A stretch of 64,000 nt of DNA from Rhododendron vialii. Taxonomy: Eukaryota; Streptophyta; Magnoliopsida; Ericales; Ericaceae. The translations under genes were made by a program, and so were the position numbers. Location of the stretch: contig NC_080557.1 of NCBI RefSeq assembly GCF_030253575.1, positions 15,042,001 through 15,106,000 on the forward strand. Reading direction: 5' to 3'. The notes below the pieces were generated by a model. That model was not told the DNA's origin and did not search any database. It worked only from the letters and a program-made list of their open reading frames with translations. This document shows, one piece after another, positions 26,415 to 38,900 of this stretch. Position 1 is the stretch's first letter. Every line of letters starts with the position of its first letter.

Positions 26415-27789
26415 GGGCAAATTTCACTGACCTCCCCTGAGGTTTCTGACACGAACAGAAACCTCTCCTGAGGTTTCTGAAATAACACTGCCCTCCCCTT
26501 TTTTACCTGGAAATACCAAGGGACCCCCCTTTCCGTTAATTGGGCGTTAGAAAACGGATGGAAAAGATTATTTCTCTCTCCACCCACTACTAAAACTAAA
26601 CTAAATTCCCAACCAAACAAAACCATGTCATTGTACTACATTTTTTACAATACCTATACTATCCTCACAAGACTCTTTACTCCTCTTATTTATAAAATAT
26701 AAAATACAAACATCACTACACTTTGTACCCGTTTCACTTTGAAATTTTGTTCTTATTTAAAAGGACTCACATTTGTTAATCTTCTATCAAATTTTTGTGA
26801 ATTATTAGTTCATCTCGATAAGAGGAATTGAAAAAGTAAAAAATTAAGACTTTTTCCAAATATTTTGAGAAATTCAATATTTTGGGTAAAAATAATAATT
26901 TGTACTCTTTTAATTCCTCTTGTTGAGATAAGCCAATAATCCACAAAAATTTAACGCAAAACTTGCAAATACGAAAAAATTCAAATATGAACAAAAATCA
27001 AAAAGCCTAAAAATCCTACAAACAAACCCCGTAAAAATCAAAAGGCCTAAAAATCCCACCAACAAGCCCGTACCCTCCATTGCCAATAGTTTGTTTTTTG
27101 GTTTTTACTGGATTTGTTTGTGAAATTTTTAGGCTTTTTAGTTTTTGTTCATATTCGAATTTTTTTCATGCGGACTTGTTTGTGGGATTTTTAGGCTTTT
27201 TTATTTTTGTCCATATTTGAATTTTTTTTTGTATTTACTAGTTTTGTGTTAATTTTTGTGGATCATTGGTTTGTCTCAACGAGAGGAATCAAAAGAATAT
27301 AAAATTATTACTTTTATCCAAAATATTGAATTTCTTAAAATATTTGGTAAAAGTCTTAATTTTTTACTTTTTCAATTCCTCTTATCGAAACGAACGAATA
27401 ATTCAAAAAAGTTTGATAGAAAATTAGCAAATGTGAGTCTTTTTAAATAAGGACAAAATCTCAAAGTGAAACGGGTACAAAGTGTAGTGATTTTTGTATT
27501 TTATATTTTATAAATAAGAGGGGTAAAGAGTCTGGTGAGGATAGTATAGGTATTGTAAAAAATATAGTACAATGACATCGGTTTTGTTTGGTTGGGAGTT
27601 TAGTTTAGTTTTAGTAGTGGGTGGAGAGAGAAATAATCTTTTCCATCCGTTTTCTAACGTCCAATTAATGGAGAGGGGGATCCCTTGGTATTTTCAGGTA
27701 AAGGAGGGGAGGGCAGTGTTATTTCAGAAACTTCAGGGAAGGTTTCTGTTCGTGTCAGAAACCTCAGGGGAGGTCAGTGAAATTTGCCC
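26415..27789. mobile_element. Second GGGCAAATTTCAC Mutator-like foldback element
   Basis: 1375 bp whose two halves form a long hairpin. The termini GGGCAAATTTCACTGACCTC match those of 21786-23675. Flanks are TACTCATAAT (26405-26414) and TACTCTCATAAT (27790-27801), a 10-bp duplication with a CT indel. No transposase. Confidence 0.75.
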
Positions 27790-27848
27790 TACTCTCATAA
27801 TCTAGTAAGGGGTCCCCCATTACTCCCTCTTCCTCTCTGCTCTTTTCT

Positions 27849-28120
27849 TTGTCAATCCCCGTACATTCCAACATGAATCAAAGCAATAATGCACCGAAGA
27901 AAACAACTCCTCTTGACCCCATCACCACCACCACCACCACACGTGCACGCACGTTTCAAATCGAAGCCATGGATTGGATTTGTGTTTCGACGACCCACTT
28001 CCGTCCGACCGCGACCCACCCCGTTTGTCCCACTCCGCACCCGCGGCGACCTACCACTTCGAACCACTCCAGATTTGGGTTTCAAGTCGACGGCGGCGCA
28101 TCCGGGTTGTTAAAAAAATA
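27849..28120 (+). other. GC-rich stretch inside a transposon, possible captured fragment
   Basis: An open frame of 90 codons contrasts with the AT-rich surroundings. It has a poly-Thr run and Pro/Arg-rich composition; I recognise no family and do not call it a gene. Confidence 0.3.
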
Positions 28121-28327
28121 GTCGACAGCAACGTTCTAAAATAGCATTGTAGTCATTGATCTTGGAGAAGAGTCAATTTTTTGTTTCATTGAAATTTAGA
28201 AACGAGAGTGGACGACATCAAAACAGTCATGAATGATCGAGATTCTAAGGTTGAGTCACATCGCTTCTGTCCTCTTAATCGCAGCCGTTACCGGATTGCG
28301 TTGCTGGAATATCAATTTTAGGTATTA

Positions 28328-28665
28328 TATTTTTCGATTTTTGTCATGTTTGTGAATTGATGATGTTTTGTTCATCTACCTCGATTGAAACCTACACTTC
28401 TCAAAACTTGTCACATTTTTTGATTTTTGTCATGTTTTTTATTTGATGATGTTTTGTTCATCTACCTCGATTGAAACCTACACTTTTCAAAACTTGTCAT
28501 GTTTTCTGATTTTTGTAATATTTTTTATTTGATCATGTTTTGTTCATCTACCTTGATCGAAATCTACACTTCTCGAAATTTGCCATGTTTTTCGATTTTG
28601 TCATATTTTTTAATTGATCTTGTCTTGTTCATCTACCTCGATCAGGTTTCGCCATGTTTTGTGAA
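28328..28665. repeat. Tandem repeat, four copies of about 86 bp
   Basis: Each unit carries TTTTGTTCATCTACCTCGAT and a GATTTTTGTCATG-like start; copies begin near 28328, 28417, 28502 and 28588 and diverge toward the 3' end. Confidence 0.8.
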
Positions 28666-28841
28666 TTGGTCATGTTTTGTTATATTTTTCGGCTTACACA
28701 TTCGTTTTTGTAAGAGTAATATTTTCTTTTTAGATTTTTGGGGAATGAAAATAAGAGAGAGAAGATTAGGAGAGAGAAAAAATTCAAAAGATTAGGTGAG
28801 AGAAATGTTTGAAAGAGGAGAGAGAATTGAGATAATTAGAA

Positions 28842-28842
28842 A

Positions 28843-28869
<27 letters not shown>
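28842..28869. repeat. (GA)n microsatellite
   Basis: About 13 GA units within the larger TIR element. Confidence 0.85.
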
Positions 28870-28881
<12 letters not shown>

Positions 28882-29125
28882 TTTAGAAAAATCTGGAGAG
28901 ATAAAGAGTAATTTAGGATTTAATTGAATTTGAGGATGGAAAGATAAGTATTTAAACACATTAGGATGATCACCTAAATAAGTAGAGTAAAAAGGATGAC
29001 TAATTAAGTTCCCCTAAAAAAAATGTATGGGTAGAATTGGTTTGATCAGTCATGCTGCTCTTGAGAACCGGTTTGTTTCTGGTGATTGGACTATTCGAAG
29101 CCAGTACTACCAAATGTTGGAGTAA

Positions 29126-29583
29126 GAGCATCCGCAATGGTAATAGTCAAAACCAATAATCAAAATGTGCCACGTCAGCATTTGATTATCCATTTAGTTC
29201 ATAATCAAACTTAACAACTTCTACCTCCACATTGGTTATTTTTGCATCCCTACCAAAAAAAAACCCCACAATACAAAATGCACATTTGTCTAATCACAAA
29301 CGAATTTCAATTATGCACCCGACCACACCAAATTATTCCTCTCGATGAGACGATTCCAATGTGGAATGTTTTTGAGTTATTGAGTTTTGAGTTTGGTTAT
29401 TAAGTTTGGTTATTGAGTTTTGGTTATTGATAAAAGTTGTTAAGTTTGGTTATGGAATGGGTGAAAGTTGATTATTTACCAAAAGATTTGTAATTTTGCT
29501 TATTATAATTTTGGGGTGTTTTTTGAACATTGTTGTTAAGTTTGATTATCCAAACTCATTTGCTTATTACAATGTGGATGCTC
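29126..29583. mobile_element. Harbinger-like (Tourist-type) MITE with TAA duplication
   Basis: 458 bp, ends GAGCATCC...GGATGCTC, flanked by TAA (29123-29125, 29584-29586). The intact paralogue has the uninterrupted site GTAAGTTTGAA at 33956, proving the insertion and its 3-bp duplication. It sits in the donor region of pseudogene exon 2. Confidence 0.9.
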
Positions 29584-31402
29584 TAAGTTTGAAAAATTTG
29601 TCAATCCAGTTTCCTTCTATTTATTAATTAAAACTCTTATCCCCAAGTGGCTTTGCAAATTGCAGTGAAGTCGAGTCTCCTATTGTAGTTTAGAAGAAAC
29701 TGACAGTGAAGTCGGAAAAACATTTTTTGATCTGTGAAAGTCAGTATACTCCCGACATCCTATCTCCGGCACCTAAGTCCAATCTTGATGTAGCTGGGCC
29801 AAAGGCTCCTTGGCAAGTCGGAAAAACTTTACACAAAAGTGTCTAATGTGGTGTGACAGCTGTATCGCGTTTATATATCCTAATAAATGATAGGGCACAT
29901 CTAAAAGATGTTCACCATTACAATTAATTCACAAGTGCCAGCAAACATTCATGGATAAAAGTTTATGGGATTGTAGTGTATTTTTTCCACAGTACAATGT
30001 CACGTTCTCTTTTCTTTTTTATTTTTTCGCATTTTTATGTTTTTGGTACTACTACTTTTCACTCAATTCACGGATGAGATCACATAACCGAAGAACACAT
30101 TTGCCCTCGTCGTAGTAGAGCATGATGCGAACACGTCGGCGGTCATAACGTACATGCCCCAATTGAAAATGCAAAAGAAAAATGATCAAAAAGACTATTT
30201 TGGTGTGCTGGTTTTGATGCAGTTTCTCCAAGAAAAGCATAGAGGCCGTACGTGAAGGAGTACCTTGTTCGGTATTGCGAAGGGCGTAAGCAAGAGGGTT
30301 ATGCAATGCAGAAAGACCCAATTCTTCCATTCTATGAAGCTCTGTGTGTTGGACTGATGAATGGGGATCAAGACAGTTTGGAGTGCTAGATCGAGATACT
30401 TACCCTTCCTAGTTAGGGAAAATTTCAGAATTTGTCCTAAATTATTGCTTCACATATATAAACATCACGATAAACCGATAATTTAATTCGACACCTTAAG
30501 TGGCCTAACATTTTTTGATTGGGTCCGCACCGTCAACATCCGTGAAATTGCCTTATCGTTTATAATTAAGGAAATTTTCATTACATGCAGTTTTAAAAAG
30601 AAAGTTCATGTGGTTTTTTTTTTTTAATATATATTTGACAACAAAATTAAATGTCATACCACGAGTTGGAAAAATTTATGTGTACATGTTGGGCATAAGT
30701 TGGTTTCCATTAGAAAGCATATCTTCAGCTACAAAAATTCATATCACGAGCTACAAGAAAGCATATGTGCGCACACACCATACACCCCAAATTAACACGG
30801 GGTGTGTATTGAAGCATTGCCCTATTTAAATCTTAAGGATGTATTAAGTCTTTTAAAATCTTAACATCTTTTAATATCATGATAGGTTTTCAATGTTAAA
30901 TTTTGAGGGTTGAAGTCAGGCTTTCTCTTGCAGAACAGGTTTTAGTAGCTAAAATTTTCCTGCACATCTTAGGCTGCTGCCAGTATCTTTACTAGGATTT
31001 GAAAACAAAGTACGGCTTGTATTCTCTCAAGTCTAAGTTTTGAACTGGACGAAACAGTCGAAATTATTTGAACCATACATTTGTATAACAAATGGGTCGG
31101 ACAATTACCGGTACAATTATTTGAGCAAATCCAAACCACTAATTGCAGCAACGGGCAATCCATTGTCTCGCCCAGTCTTAATCAAGGACTGTAGAATATA
31201 TTTTTGTATCGATAGCTTATTTTGTTGCATGCATTTGTGTAATGAGTTGCAGAGGGAAAGAACAGGGAAGTTGACACTCAGAGACTTGATGAGATACTTC
31301 CATCTTCCCATCGATGAAGCGGCCAAGGAAATGAAAGTCTGTCCCACAGTTATGAAGAAGATCTGCCGCAAACATGGTATCAAACGCTGGCCCCACAGAA
31401 AG

Positions 31403-32042
31403 GTATCCCTCTGCCGAGAGATTATTCAGTGCTGTTGGTGGCGGTAGTGCTTTTGGGCCACGAGCACATGGTGTTGCCGGCTCCTACCTCACCACCACAT
31501 ACACATGGATGTGAGTTCCATATTTGCTTTTTACTACACCTCACCACCACATACACATGGATGTGAGTTCCATATTTGCTTTTTACTACACGTCAATGCG
31601 TGATGAAGAAAGAGCATGAGTGTGAGTTGAATCTTCTTCTTTTTTTCCCTTTCTTTTTATTGTTTTGTTGGCAAGGAAAACAACTGAGATTTTCGCAAAG
31701 AAACATATATGCTAAGTTTATTTTTCTCGTGGAGGAATGAAAAGAAAAAGTATAGCAAATAATTTTAGGTTAGCAAAAATGAATATTCCCCCCACACCAA
31801 TCGATCACTTGTGATTGTGTGGTGAGTGAGGGATTTGAATGAGGATAGGACGTCAAGGGTGGTTTTGACACAGTCAATCAACCACCCTTAGTCTTTAACA
31901 CATAATAAATATTTTAAAAACATGACAAAAAATAATGTAAGCCCCTTTTTGTTTTTGCTAAATGGAAATTATCCACCACACATAGCGCTAGGTAGCACTG
32001 TCAAAATTTATGGCTCATCAACATATTCCCTAGGGTATCAGT
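31403..32042. other. 3' flank of the RKD pseudogene and spacer
   Basis: Contains a short direct duplication (about 31486-31590, CTCACCACCACATACACATG twice) and sequence near 31650-31700 resembling the 3' flank of the intact copy at 39914-40020. No gene. Confidence 0.6.
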
Positions 32043-32487
32043 CAGTGGCGTAGCCAGAAAATTAACTTGGTAGGAGCATTATTAAACATGGTTTTTAAAT
32101 TTCCTTTCTTTTCGTAGCTGAATATTCGGACCAACTAGTTGGCACATCGACTGATTCCGAGACCATGAAATTAATGACCTGACAAACTCTCTGGTAACCT
32201 CAAGGTTTACATTTTTCTATCTTTTACTCACAATAAAGTTAAAATGTAAAATTTGCTACAATGCATATATAGGACATGGGTCTTTAAGTAAAACAAATAG
32301 TAAGTTAAAAGAACTTTTTTTGAAAACTTGACAAAGATATTAAGGGATTTAAGATATAAAGAAAAAATGTGAATAATTTTTTAGGATACAAATGTCATGA
32401 TCATTATAAGTTAGGAGTAAAAATGAAATTATTGGAAAGTGTAGTGGGGCTTGTGCCCCCACTGGTCCTACTCTAAATCCGCCAGTG
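32043..32487. mobile_element. Probable hAT-type MITE
   Basis: Termini CAGTGGCGTAG and, reverse complemented, CACTGGCGGAT. Flanks GTATCAGT (32035-32042) and GTGTCAGC (32488-32495) agree at 6 of 8 bases, as expected for an aged 8-bp duplication. Confidence 0.5.
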
Positions 32488-32932
32488 GTGTCAGCAAAAT
32501 ATTTGTTTAGGATTATTTTTATCTTTACTGTTCTTTTCAACTTTTGGTCATTACTTTTTACATTTTAAATTTTCTCATCAAGAAGAATGGGTAATTTAGA
32601 AAAAATTTAACGCAAAATTAATAATTAATTAATAATAATAATAATTAATAAAAACTTTAAAAGTCAAAAGACAAAATGTAAGACAAATGCAGCCAAACAG
32701 TCGCAAGGTTTAAACAAAAACCAAATCCCAACGGACAATTGCCTAAAAAACGGTTATAAAAACTGTCTCCCGCCTTTGCTCCTCTGTTTTGTCCTGTGCC
32801 ACCCCCCAACAATTTCAAACGCTGTCACTCAAAATCCAGCCCAGTTCCAAGCGCTGCCTCAGCGGCGCTTGGTCTTTCCCCGCCAGGCGCTGCCGCAGCC
32901 AACACTAGGCTGATAGAACTCCGCCCCCACCA

Positions 32933-35900
32933 ATGATGGCGGACGAGCCACCGTCGTCGCCCATTATTCCATACATGCACTCATTCGACGATCATGACAT
33001 TTCATTGTTCGACGATATTCTCATGCTGGACGAAATCCCCAGTCTAAATCTTGCCGACTCCCCATTATTGACGCAACCCGATGATCCCGTACCTGTAAAT
33101 CCAGTCGGTACCGGTACGCTTAATTCTACCGCTACCGCCAGTACTTCTCAAGTGGGCCCTAATTCTGAATTCCGCGGCGAAACGAGCCATCAACGGGGAA
33201 TTCTCCAACCGGACATTTCGGGATTCGGAAATCCGGTGCCATTGCCCGTTTGGCCAGCGCCACCGGTTCCGTTCACTTGCAGTTGTTGTCAAGTACTGAG
33301 AGAGATTATCCACACTAAGGGTATTGCCAATTGTGTTACTTTTGGTCCACTTCAGTTGTTTTATTACATGTTCATTCACACTTCAAACATATATAAGCGA
33401 ATCAAACCGAGTCTTCAATCCCAATCAAATGCACATGTTACGTTTATGTACGGCTTTGACTCTCTCGCCTATTCTTTCCGTACTTGTAAACTGACGGAGT
33501 TAAAAATCGACACACTAAGAATAAGATCGATTGCCGGGAGCGAGAACTGGGAGACTTCATTCAAAGCCTATGGATGGAAGATAATTTAGTAACATACATT
33601 TCCTCTACGCAATGTGTTATAAAAATAAGTCCAATCAGTACCTCTGCACCAATTGACCCTTTCGTTTATTTCGATTTACGGGGTTGAGACTCTCTTGATC
33701 CTCCGTCTTAATTTTTTCCGGGCAAGGAATAGAAAATTGGCAGCACAAGAATAACGATACGTAGAATCTTTAATACTGGATTCGATACCCGTTCCAATGT
33801 TAATACTGCACCAATTTGCTGCATTTTTTTGCAGGCAACCATATGACAAGGCTGGAGATTCATGGAAGGCTTGGTTTGATCAGTCATGCTATTCTTGAGA
33901 ACCGGTTTGTTTCTGTTGATTGGACCACTCAAAGCCAGTACCACCAAATGTTGGAGTAAGTTTGAAGAATTTCTCCATCCAGTTTCATTCTATGCATTGG
34001 CTAAAACTCTTATCACCAAGTGATTTGCAGTGAAGTCAAGTATCCTATTATGGTTTACAAGAAACTGATGCGAAGTCGGGAAAACTTTTTTTTTTTATCG
34101 GCGAAAGTTAGTATACTAGTCCCGACTTCCTTTATCGTAGCGTCTAAGTGCGCCACTGATGCCGTTGGGCCAAAAGCCTCTTGGCAAGTCAGGAAAACTT
34201 TACAGAAAAGTGTCAGTTATATGGTGTGACGGAATCGAATTTATCCTGATAAACGATAAGGCACATAATAAGTTCATTAACACAATTTGCAAGTGATAGC
34301 ATTTTAGATACTTTTCATAAAAGTTTATGGGGTTGTAGTACATTTTTTCAACAGTAAAGTGACATATTCTCTTATTTTTTCACAATTTTTGCTTTTGGTA
34401 CTACAACTTCTCACTCAACTAATGGATGAGATCACGTATCCGAAAAACACATTTGCCCTCGTCCTAATAGCATGACGTGAACACGCTGGTTATAACAAGT
34501 GCATCCGAAAAACACGTTTGCCCCCGTCGTAGTAAGCATGACCTGAACAAGCCAGTTATAACAAGCGTGCTTGCCGGGCGGGATAGGGAATCCCATGCCC
34601 TAATTCGAAATCATCAAAAACCCTTTGTTCAAAACTAATGGATGGGACTATTTTGGTGTGCTGATTTCGGATGCAGTTTTTCCAACAGTACAACTTCTCA
34701 CTCAACTAATGGATGAGATCACAGTATCTGAAAAACACATTTGTCCTTGTCGTAATAACATGACGTGAACACACTGGTTATAACAAGCTCAACGTACCGA
34801 AAAACACATTTGCCTTCGTTGTAGTAAGCATGATCATATGCCTTAATTCAAAACTATCAAAAACCCTTTGTTGAAAACTAATGGATGGGACTATTTTGGT
34901 GTGCTGATTTTGGATGCAGTTTTTCCAAGAAGAGCATAGAGGCTGTGAAGGAGTATCTTGTTCAGTACTGTGAAGGGCGCAAACAAGACGGTTACACAAT
35001 GCAGAAAGACCCACTTCTCACATTCTATGAAGCTCTGTGTGTTGGACTGATAAATGGGGATCATGACAGTTTTGATCCTGATGATTTCTTTCAACCATCT
35101 TTGGGAAATTCAGGTGCTGAGCTACTTTTCCTAATTTGAGAAAATTTCGGAATTACTCCCAAACTACTGTCCAAATGTCTCATAAACATCTAAACTTCAT
35201 GATATGTTAATTAGAAACCTGAAGTTGCCTGACATTTTTAACTTGGGTCCCCGTCAACATTCGTCAAGTTGCCGATGAAAAATGGCGAGATTACAACCTC
35301 ACATGCTAACCGCCAACTCATCTAAAAGCTTAACACATGCTAAGGTGTCCAATTTCAATGACAAAAAATAACAGAAAGGCGCCACCAAGCACCATAAAAG
35401 TCATAAGTTGGACCAGGAAAATTCATATGTATTTTTGGAGCGAAATTCGTATGGTTGAACACAAAGGTTCATATGATGTTATATAATGGACCACAAGATC
35501 TCATACCATGAGTCTGAAAAATTCGTTTTGAGCCATAAGTTAATTTTCATTAGGAGGCATAACTCAAGCCTCAAGAATTCATATCGGAAGCCAAAAAAAT
35601 GCATATGTGTGCCCACAGCCCACGTACAATACATCACAAACAAAAGGTGTGTATTGAAACCCTAGATTTGATGATCTTAAGGATTTCTTACATCTTTTAT
35701 GACTAGAGAGGAACTTATTTACGACGGAGCCACGAATAAGTTATTCACGGCACCTCCGTGAATAAGGTTTTCTCCATATTACTTTTATCATGAGTTTTCA
35801 ATGTTTACATTTTGCATGCAGGTACTGAAAACCAAGGGAACCAACCAGAGCCTTTGAACCAAATTGGGGCTAAGAGGGATGAAGTCAGACTTTCTCTTGG

Positions 35901-38900
35901 AGAACAGGTTTTAGTACCTAATTTTCCTGCACAATTTTAGGCTGCTGCCAATATCTTTGTTAGGACACATCATTCATACATAATGACGTCATATTAAAGC
36001 AAGAAAAATACTTTGTGTCTTTTTAAGAAAAAGAAAAAACACCACCTGCCGAGGCGACTTCATAAGTCATGTTCGTTGGGGTCATTAATTTTTCTCTCCG
36101 AATTTGTATTTTTCTAGTTTATTTGTTGGATTAAGGCTAGGGTTCTAAATTGTGGTACTGGGAAACATAGCGGTATCGGTGATACGACCACTATATTCAT
36201 CCGTATCGGGACATCCGCCGATACGCAAGTACTCCATTCGTTTGGATTTAATAGTCCTTTTTGAGAATTCGTGCTACTTTTCAATCGATTATATGTTGTA
36301 ATTTATAATATTTTATTTTATATAATTTTGAAAACATCGCCTTATAGAACTAATTAAGATCTATCAAACAATATTCATATTAGATATAAAATTCATTACT
36401 AATTGAAAGATATAACTCATTTTTTATCCGGTTAGAATTGAATTAAGGACTATTAAATCCAAACGGAAAGAGTAATAAATAACAATATTTGAGATCTAAA
36501 ATCCAGTTACGTAGATGTAGAGACCAATATAATATGTAATAATGAATCTCTTTTTTTAAGAACAAGATCAACCCAGTTATATAATACGAAAATAGAGTAC
36601 AACTAAAACAACGAAATAAAATACTATAACAACAACAAAACAAAAGAAAAGTAAAGAAAAACCACGTAAAATCAGATGCTGAAACCGAACCCATCAGTAC
36701 ACTCATGAAAGTGGGTGGAGCAAGACCCACCTTTAAATATGCGGCTAGCTTTTCCTAACAGGTCATACACGATTAGTTTGTACCAAATGCCTTAGATATC
36801 TACAATCACCAACAAATGAGTGGATTACTTCGGGCCCACTCATTTAGAGTATGCCTTATATGGTTATATCTACAACTACCAACAAACTAGAATAGGGTCA
36901 GTCAAGACGTTTTCTAACAAAAGTTGAATGCATGAGATCTGAACATATGATTAAATTCTAATGACACTATTAAACATGCGGTTTTTCCTAAAACTTCACT
37001 CCTAGTTCTCGGTTCGCATTCTCTCCAATTCAAGTTTTGAACCGTCCCGTCTAATTTGAAATTGAGAACTGGAGAGGATCCAAATTGGTTTATATATAAT
37101 GCATTGTTAGCTTATTTCGTTGTATGCATTTGTGTGATGAGTAGCACAGAGGGAAAGAACTGGGAAGTTGACACTCAAAGACTTGATGGGGTACTTCCAT
37201 CTTCCCATAGAAGAAGCGGCCAGGGAAATGAAAGTCTGCCCCACCGTTATGAAGAAGATCTCCCGCAAACATGGTCTCAAACGCTGGCCGCACAGAAAGG
37301 TATATATATCTGTCCCCTCTCCCCAAGAGATTATTTTGTGCTCCCGATGGCGATAGTGCTTCTAGGGCATCGCCATATGGTGTCGCCAGCCGGCTCCTCC
37401 TTCACCATACATGGATGTTAGATCCATGCATTTTGTCTTCGACTGCACATCAATACCTTGTGAAGGAGCACTAAATAACATTCGAGGGCTGCTTTTCCCC
37501 CCCCCTGACACCCCACCCCCCCCCGGCCCCACACCCCATTTCCCATATTACCCCCTCCCCTCCCCCCATTTTACTTCTCCTGCCCCTCCCTCCTCCCATT
37601 TACTTTTTTTTTTCTCTCTTCTTCTCCTGCTTCCCCCCTCCGTCCATTTACTTTTCTTTTTCTTTTTCCCTCTTTATTTTCTTTTTGTTTCTTTTCGGCT
37701 GGATTTTTTTTTGTCGTTTTTTTTCTCTTTATTTCCTTTTATTCCTTCCACTTTGAATCTTTTTTTTTTTCAATTATTTTCTTTATTTGTTTCTTTTCCC
37801 ATTTACCTCCCTTCTTTTTTTTTTTTGGTTAACTCAAATTCTATTTTCAATTAAGATTACAATTAGTGTTCGGGAACTAATTACGAAATGTATTTTGCAA
37901 ACGACATACTAATCCAAAATACAAATGTTATATTTAGGATTACTTTTTTTTAACTATAGTACAATTTAATAAATTTGTTAACTATTATTTAGCATAAATC
38001 CTCTTAACTGATTCAGTAGTATGTTGCTTCAAATCACGTCTCTACTCCATAGGATTGCAAATGGCTGGTTTCTATTTTTTTTATAACTAAAACAGAAACG
38101 TTTTAGGGGCTTCGTAGGGGCTACTGTGCCAATGAGGGCAGTTGAGCCCCCCGGGTCCCACCTATTTTTTCATTTATTTTTTTATTTAATTACTTATACC
38201 TTATTTATTTAATTTCTATAAATACACCATTTGTATATTTAAAAATATAATTCAAGAATTAAGTGTTTTAATTTTCAATTCAGTTAAATCAGAGCAAAGA
38301 TCGTTTTTATTATTATTTTATTTTAAATGGTCATAATGAATTTTTTGGTTTAAGGCCTTTCAACAAATACCCTAAGACTCATTATTTAGTTTCAAAACTC
38401 TCTTAGGGTGTCCATTGAAAGGCCTTGGAGCCAAAAATTTACTAGATCCATTTAGGATGAAATGATCAGAAAAATAACAACTTTGCACCGGTTCAAACGG
38501 ATTGAAAATTGAAACACTTATTTTAGTAACTATATTTTTTAATCTATAAAGGTCAAAAAAATAAAAATAAAACAGTCGGATAAACATGATCAATTAAAAC
38601 ACTTTTTTTTTCTCTCAATTACTTTACAAAGCCTAGAATTAGACTTGAACCTATTATTAAAGAGAGAAAAAAATTCAAACTGGAAAGAACGAAAAGGAAA
38701 TAAAATGAAAAAAAAAACGAAACTGAAAATAAAATGAAAAAAAAAAAACGAAACTGAAACTGAAAAGAAAAAGAAAAAAAAAAAACCAAACGGTAAAGAA
38801 AAAAAGAAAGAAAGAAAGAAAAGAGAGAGAGAGAGAGAGAAGAGAGGGGGGTAGAATGGGAAAAGGGAGGTGGGGCCGGGGGGGGGTGTGTCAGGGGGGG

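Larger units (their letters stand above)
26165..29015. mobile_element. 2.85-kb TIR element inside the RKD pseudogene
   Basis: Inverted termini of about 100 bp: the left reads TTATTTAGGTGCCCATCTTA and the right, reverse complemented, reads TTATTTAGGTGATCATCCTA; the two then share GTTTAAATACTTAT. It replaces the sequence between RKD exon 1 and exon 2. Inside are the nested element 26415-27789, a GC-richer stretch (27849-28120) and tandem repeats. The outer ends are placed to about 10 bp and I found no clear target duplication. Confidence 0.55.
25929..31402 (+). pseudogene. RWP-RK (RKD-type) pseudogene, upstream tandem copy
   Basis: Matches the intact gene at 32933-39822 exon by exon, but broken. 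The start at 25929 is followed by a TAG three codons later (25938-25940). Exon 1 similarity stops near 26150 and resumes inside exon 2 at 29037, with 2.9 kb of transposon between. Exon 2 is followed by a MITE at its donor. Exon 3 (30223-30390) has a 4-bp insertion (GTACGTGAAG against GTGAAG) and lacks the acidic end. Exon 4 is a stub (about 30905-30938). Exon 5 (31253-31402), the RWP-RK core with RWPHRK, is intact including splice sites. The last exon is missing although the 3' flank is recognisable. Upstream flank (25560-25830) resembles that of the second copy, so the duplication included the promoter. Confidence 0.85.

Noticed and set aside
37411..37854. 147-codon Pro/Phe/Leu-rich ORF, and minus-strand ORFs at 38590-39008
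   Set aside because: They follow from the polypyrimidine arms of the Mutator-like element and show no domain.
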